A DNA stretch of 7,359 bases from Bacteroidetes bacterium QS_8_64_10 (GTDB lineage Bacteria; Bacteroidota; Rhodothermia; Rhodothermales; Salinibacteraceae), in NCBI GenBank assembly GCA_003022505.1, contig PXTQ01000117.1:1-7359 (forward strand), read 5' to 3'. The notes beneath the pieces were generated by a model. That model was given only the letters and a program-made list of their open reading frames with translations. It was not told where the DNA came from and ran no database searches. The position numbers and the translations under genes were made by a program. Below are positions 5,800 to 7,359 of the stretch, piece by piece (positions within the stretch are counted from its first letter, which is position 1; every line of letters starts with the position of its first letter).

Positions 5800-5858
5800 T
5801 GCAACGACACCCTGAAGCACCTGTTTCGCGCAACTGCCGGCGCAGTGCGTACCCTCCC

Positions 5859-6671
5859 TCACGCCTCCAGCACGCCGCGCTCGGCCAGCGACGTGTGCTC
5901 GGTGCCCGCAATAATCAAATGATCGTGCACGGGGATGCCCATCATCTTGCCCGCCTCCGCGAGCTGTCGCGTGATGCGCACGTCCTCGCGGCTCGGCTCC
6001 GGGTTGCCGCTCGGGTGGTTGTGCAGGCAGATGACGGCGGCGGCGCTGTCCAGAAGCGCGGGCTGAAAGACGGCCCTCGGCTCGACGATGCTGCTGGCGA
6101 GGCCGCCCTCGCTCACGTCGTAGTCGCCGGTGACGACGTTGGCGGTGTTGAGCGTGACGACCTTGAACACTTCTTGTTTGCGGTCGCGCAGGAGCGGACC
6201 GTAGTGGGCAGCCACGTCGCGCGGGCAGGTCACTTGAATCCGCTCGCTCCCGCCCTCGCGTTGCGACTCCATGCGCCTTCCGATCTCGAAGGCGGCGGCG
6301 AGCTTGGCGGCTTTGGCCGGCCCCACCCCGTCGGTGCGCGTCAGCTCTTTGAGCGGGCGCTGCGCCAGATCGAAGAGCGAGCCGAAGGCGCTTCCCATCG
6401 CCTTGCCGAGGCCTACCGCCGAGACGGGACCGTCTTTGGTACGGGTGCCGCTGCCGATGATGAGTGCCAGCAGCTCGGCGTCGGAGAGAACGGAAGCGCC
6501 GCGCCGGAGCAGCTTCTCGCGCGGGCGGTCGTCCTCGTCCCACTCGTTGATGGGCGCGTGATACTGAAGCACCGGCTCGCCATTGCTGTTGGTGTCCGGA
6601 GAAGGCATGTCGTCGTCGCGTGGTTGGTGAAAGAAAAGACCGTCCTCACCTTTGTTAGACACGCGAGACAC
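5859..6671 (-). CDS. radC: RadC family JAB/MPN-domain protein
   Basis: This is a RadC/UPF0758 protein, historically linked to DNA repair though its biochemical role is unsettled. It has the family's N-terminal block REKLLRRGASVLSDAELLAL (51-70) with IIGSGTRTKD, a helix-hairpin-helix segment TDGVGPAKAAKLAAAFEIG (113-131) and a C-terminal JAMM metalloprotease-like domain. The metal site is complete: Glu167 in QEVFKVV, the HNHPSG motif (His217, His219) and Asp230 (H-x-H-x10-D). The full frame gives 270 residues from a GTG at 6671. The ATG at 6608 (residue 22, MPSPDTNSN) gives 249 residues and is more likely, because the 21 extra residues are not family-like and a possible promoter core overlaps the GTG region. 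It is followed by the ABC gene on the same strand after 173 nt, with a weak hairpin and an operator-like repeat between, so co-transcription is doubtful. Confidence 0.93.
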   Translation of the reverse strand: MSRVSNKGEDGLFFHQPRDDDMPSPDTNSNGEPVLQYHAPINEWDEDDRPREKLLRRGASVLSDAELLALIIGSGTRTKDGPVSAVGLGKAMGSAFGSLFDLAQRPLKELTRTDGVGPAKAAKLAAAFEIGRRMESQREGGSERIQVTCPRDVAAHYGPLLRDRKQEVFKVVTLNTANVVTGDYDVSEGGLASSIVEPRAVFQPALLDSAAAVICLHNHPSGNPEPSREDVRITRQLAEAGKMMGIPVHDHLIIAGTEHTSLAERGVLEA

Positions 6672-6672
6672 G

Positions 6673-6680
6673 GAAATATA
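6673..6680 (-). promoter_or_regulatory. Possible Bacteroidota-type promoter core for radC
   Basis: On the radC strand TATATTTC matches seven of the eight defined or free positions of the Bacteroidota -7 consensus TAnnTTTG. No TTTG-type -33 element is visible at the expected spacing. If used, transcription would begin near 6665 and favour the ATG at 6608. Confidence 0.2.
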
Positions 6681-6681
6681 A

Positions 6682-6763
6682 CGTTACGGGTTGGGGCGTT
6701 ATCGCGTTTGGGCGTTTTCGTGTTTGGGGGTTGGCGTGTTGAGACGTTGCGGGTACTTCTGTT
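6682..6763. repeat. G-rich degenerate tandem repeat between radC and the broken gene
   Basis: Two adjacent 16-nt units, GGCGTTATCGCGTTTG (6695-6710) and GGCGTTTTCGTGTTTG (6711-6726), agree at 14 of 16 positions. Further decayed copies seem to lie on both sides. The plus strand carries four G-runs (GGG, GGGG, GGG, GGGGG within 6688-6730) with loops of 2, 13 and 12-13 nt. The tract directly abuts the truncated end of the pseudogene at 6764. Confidence 0.6.
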
Positions 6764-7114
6764 TCAACCGTAAACCTTGTCGCCGCTTACGGCCACAGCG
6801 GCGACGTACGGAATGTCCAGACCGGGCCGGCCAAACTGGCCGGACCAGTTGGCGTCGCTGGGCTTCGAGGTCTGATAAAAATGCGGCTGACCGGTCGAGT
6901 CCGTCCTCATGCGGAAATTGTCCGCGTTGAGCGCACCGGAGTAGCCGTCCGGCACGTCAAGAGCGCCGTCTGCCCCGAGCACCTCACCGAGCGACGTGCG
7001 GTCTGTCGGGCTGCTGAGCTTGTGCGAGCGGAGCACCGAACGCGAGGAGCGCAATTACGAGAGTGAGAAATCTCGTGTGTGTGCGGAGAAGAAGGTCGTC
7101 GTTGCCTGTTGCAT
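6764..7114 (-). pseudogene. Broken gene for a secreted beta-propeller-like protein (N-terminal remnant)
   Basis: The frame from the ATG at 7114 reads MQQATTTFFSAHTRD and stops at 7055-7057. The overlapping frame reads RTHTRFLTLVIALLAFGAPL then AQAQQP, a textbook signal peptide, but stops at 6984-6986. The first frame resumes with TSLGEVLGADGALDVPDGYS and continues to DANWSGQFGRPGLDIPYV and AAVAVSGDKVYG before TGA at 6764-6766. Removing one CA from the CACACACA tract and one C from the CCC run joins all three into one secreted protein. The last segment resembles the first strand pair of the propeller-like repeats of large secreted Bacteroidota/Rhodothermia proteins, which usually continue DxVYVGG. 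Here it ends at VYG and meets a tandem repeat, so most of the gene is gone. AAAGGAG at 7130-7136 lies 15 nt before the ATG. The function of the intact protein is unknown. Confidence 0.6.
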
Positions 7115-7172
7115 GGTATGGTATGTATTCTCCTTTCGCTCTCAAGTAGCTTGTTGCACACGATCAAACGAC

Positions 7173-7296
7173 GCGCTCTCCAAACCCCAAAGTGTCATGC
7201 TGAACTTGATTCAGGATCTCCCTATGACCGGCACAGCCCGTAAGATGGAGATTCCGCATCGGGGTGCGGAATGACAAACAAGGGTTTGGAGACCGC
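7173..7296 (-). repeat. Repeat copy B: same element in inverted orientation, with a different outer stem
   Basis: The core 7193-7279 is the exact reverse complement of copy A's core minus one 30-nt unit. It can form the same nested stems. Its flanks form another inverted repeat: TCTCCAAACCC (7177-7187) pairs exactly with GGGTTTGGAGA (7282-7292) and, past a single C-C mismatch, GCG (7173-7175) pairs with CGC (7294-7296), making a 15-nt outer stem with one mismatch. The outer stem is unrelated in sequence to that of copy A. It lies upstream of the broken secreted-protein gene. I see nothing supportable in the final bases 7297-7359. Confidence 0.85.
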
Positions 7297-7359
7297 TTTC
7301 CCGAACGTGCGCGATTCTACCTGAGAGCGTTCTCCTTTTGATGAAAGGGATCGAGATTA

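Noticed and set aside
5746..6543. 265-codon minus-strand frame overlapping radC
   Set aside because: A shadow frame, very rich in Arg/Ala/Gly; the radC frame has complete HhH and JAMM motifs.
6764..7054. Simple 96-residue protein starting at the TTG at 7054
   Set aside because: The first 16 or so residues are a shadow of the signal peptide encoded in the overlapping frame; a frameshifted remnant of a secreted protein explains the data better.

Overview
The window looks like a high-GC chromosomal stretch from the Bacteroidota/Rhodothermota side of the tree, most likely a Rhodothermia (Salinibacter/Rhodothermus-like) bacterium. This is inferred from several traits together: high GC with G/C-rich third codon positions, few convincing Shine-Dalgarno sites, a UvrA with an FDEPTTGLH Walker B, a bacillithiol gene (bshA), a small secreted outer-membrane beta-barrel, and the remnant of a secreted beta-propeller-like protein. 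No marker gene proves the taxonomy.

Layout from left to right: the 3' end of uvrA (+, cut by the left edge); a gene-poor spacer; a divergent sigma-70-family regulator (+, 670-1421) whose last 23 codons lie in another frame; a spacer with a 62-nt imperfect palindrome and an apparent beta-barrel C-terminal fragment (-, 1522-1665); an outer-membrane beta-barrel gene (-, 1765-2445) divergent from bshA (+, 2616-3764); a metallo-beta-lactamase-fold hydrolase (-, 3872-4528) convergent with bshA; a 497-nt non-coding zone carrying repeat copy A and a strong hairpin; an ABC ATPase without an adjacent permease (-, 5026-5685); radC (-, 5859 to 6608 or 6671); a G-rich tandem repeat; a broken secreted-protein gene (-, 6764-7114); and repeat copy B.

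The intact genes are mostly housekeeping: nucleotide-excision repair, RadC, bacillithiol synthesis, a thiol-ester-hydrolase-like enzyme and an ABC ATPase. They do not form one operon or pathway.

The most unusual content is non-coding. An 87-nt structured element occurs twice in inverted orientation, 4741-4857 (with an extra 30-nt tandem unit) and 7193-7279, and the shared sequence is identical. Each copy sits inside its own 15-nt inverted repeat: perfect around A (4725-4739/4867-4881) and with one mismatch around B (7173-7187/7282-7296). The two outer stems are unrelated in sequence. This suggests either insertion into pre-existing hairpins or an element whose outer stem is kept as pairing rather than as sequence. 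Beside copy B is a decayed gene in which a full signal peptide can be rebuilt by undoing one CA-repeat slip and one C-run slip. I see no CRISPR array, defence cluster, tRNA or rRNA.
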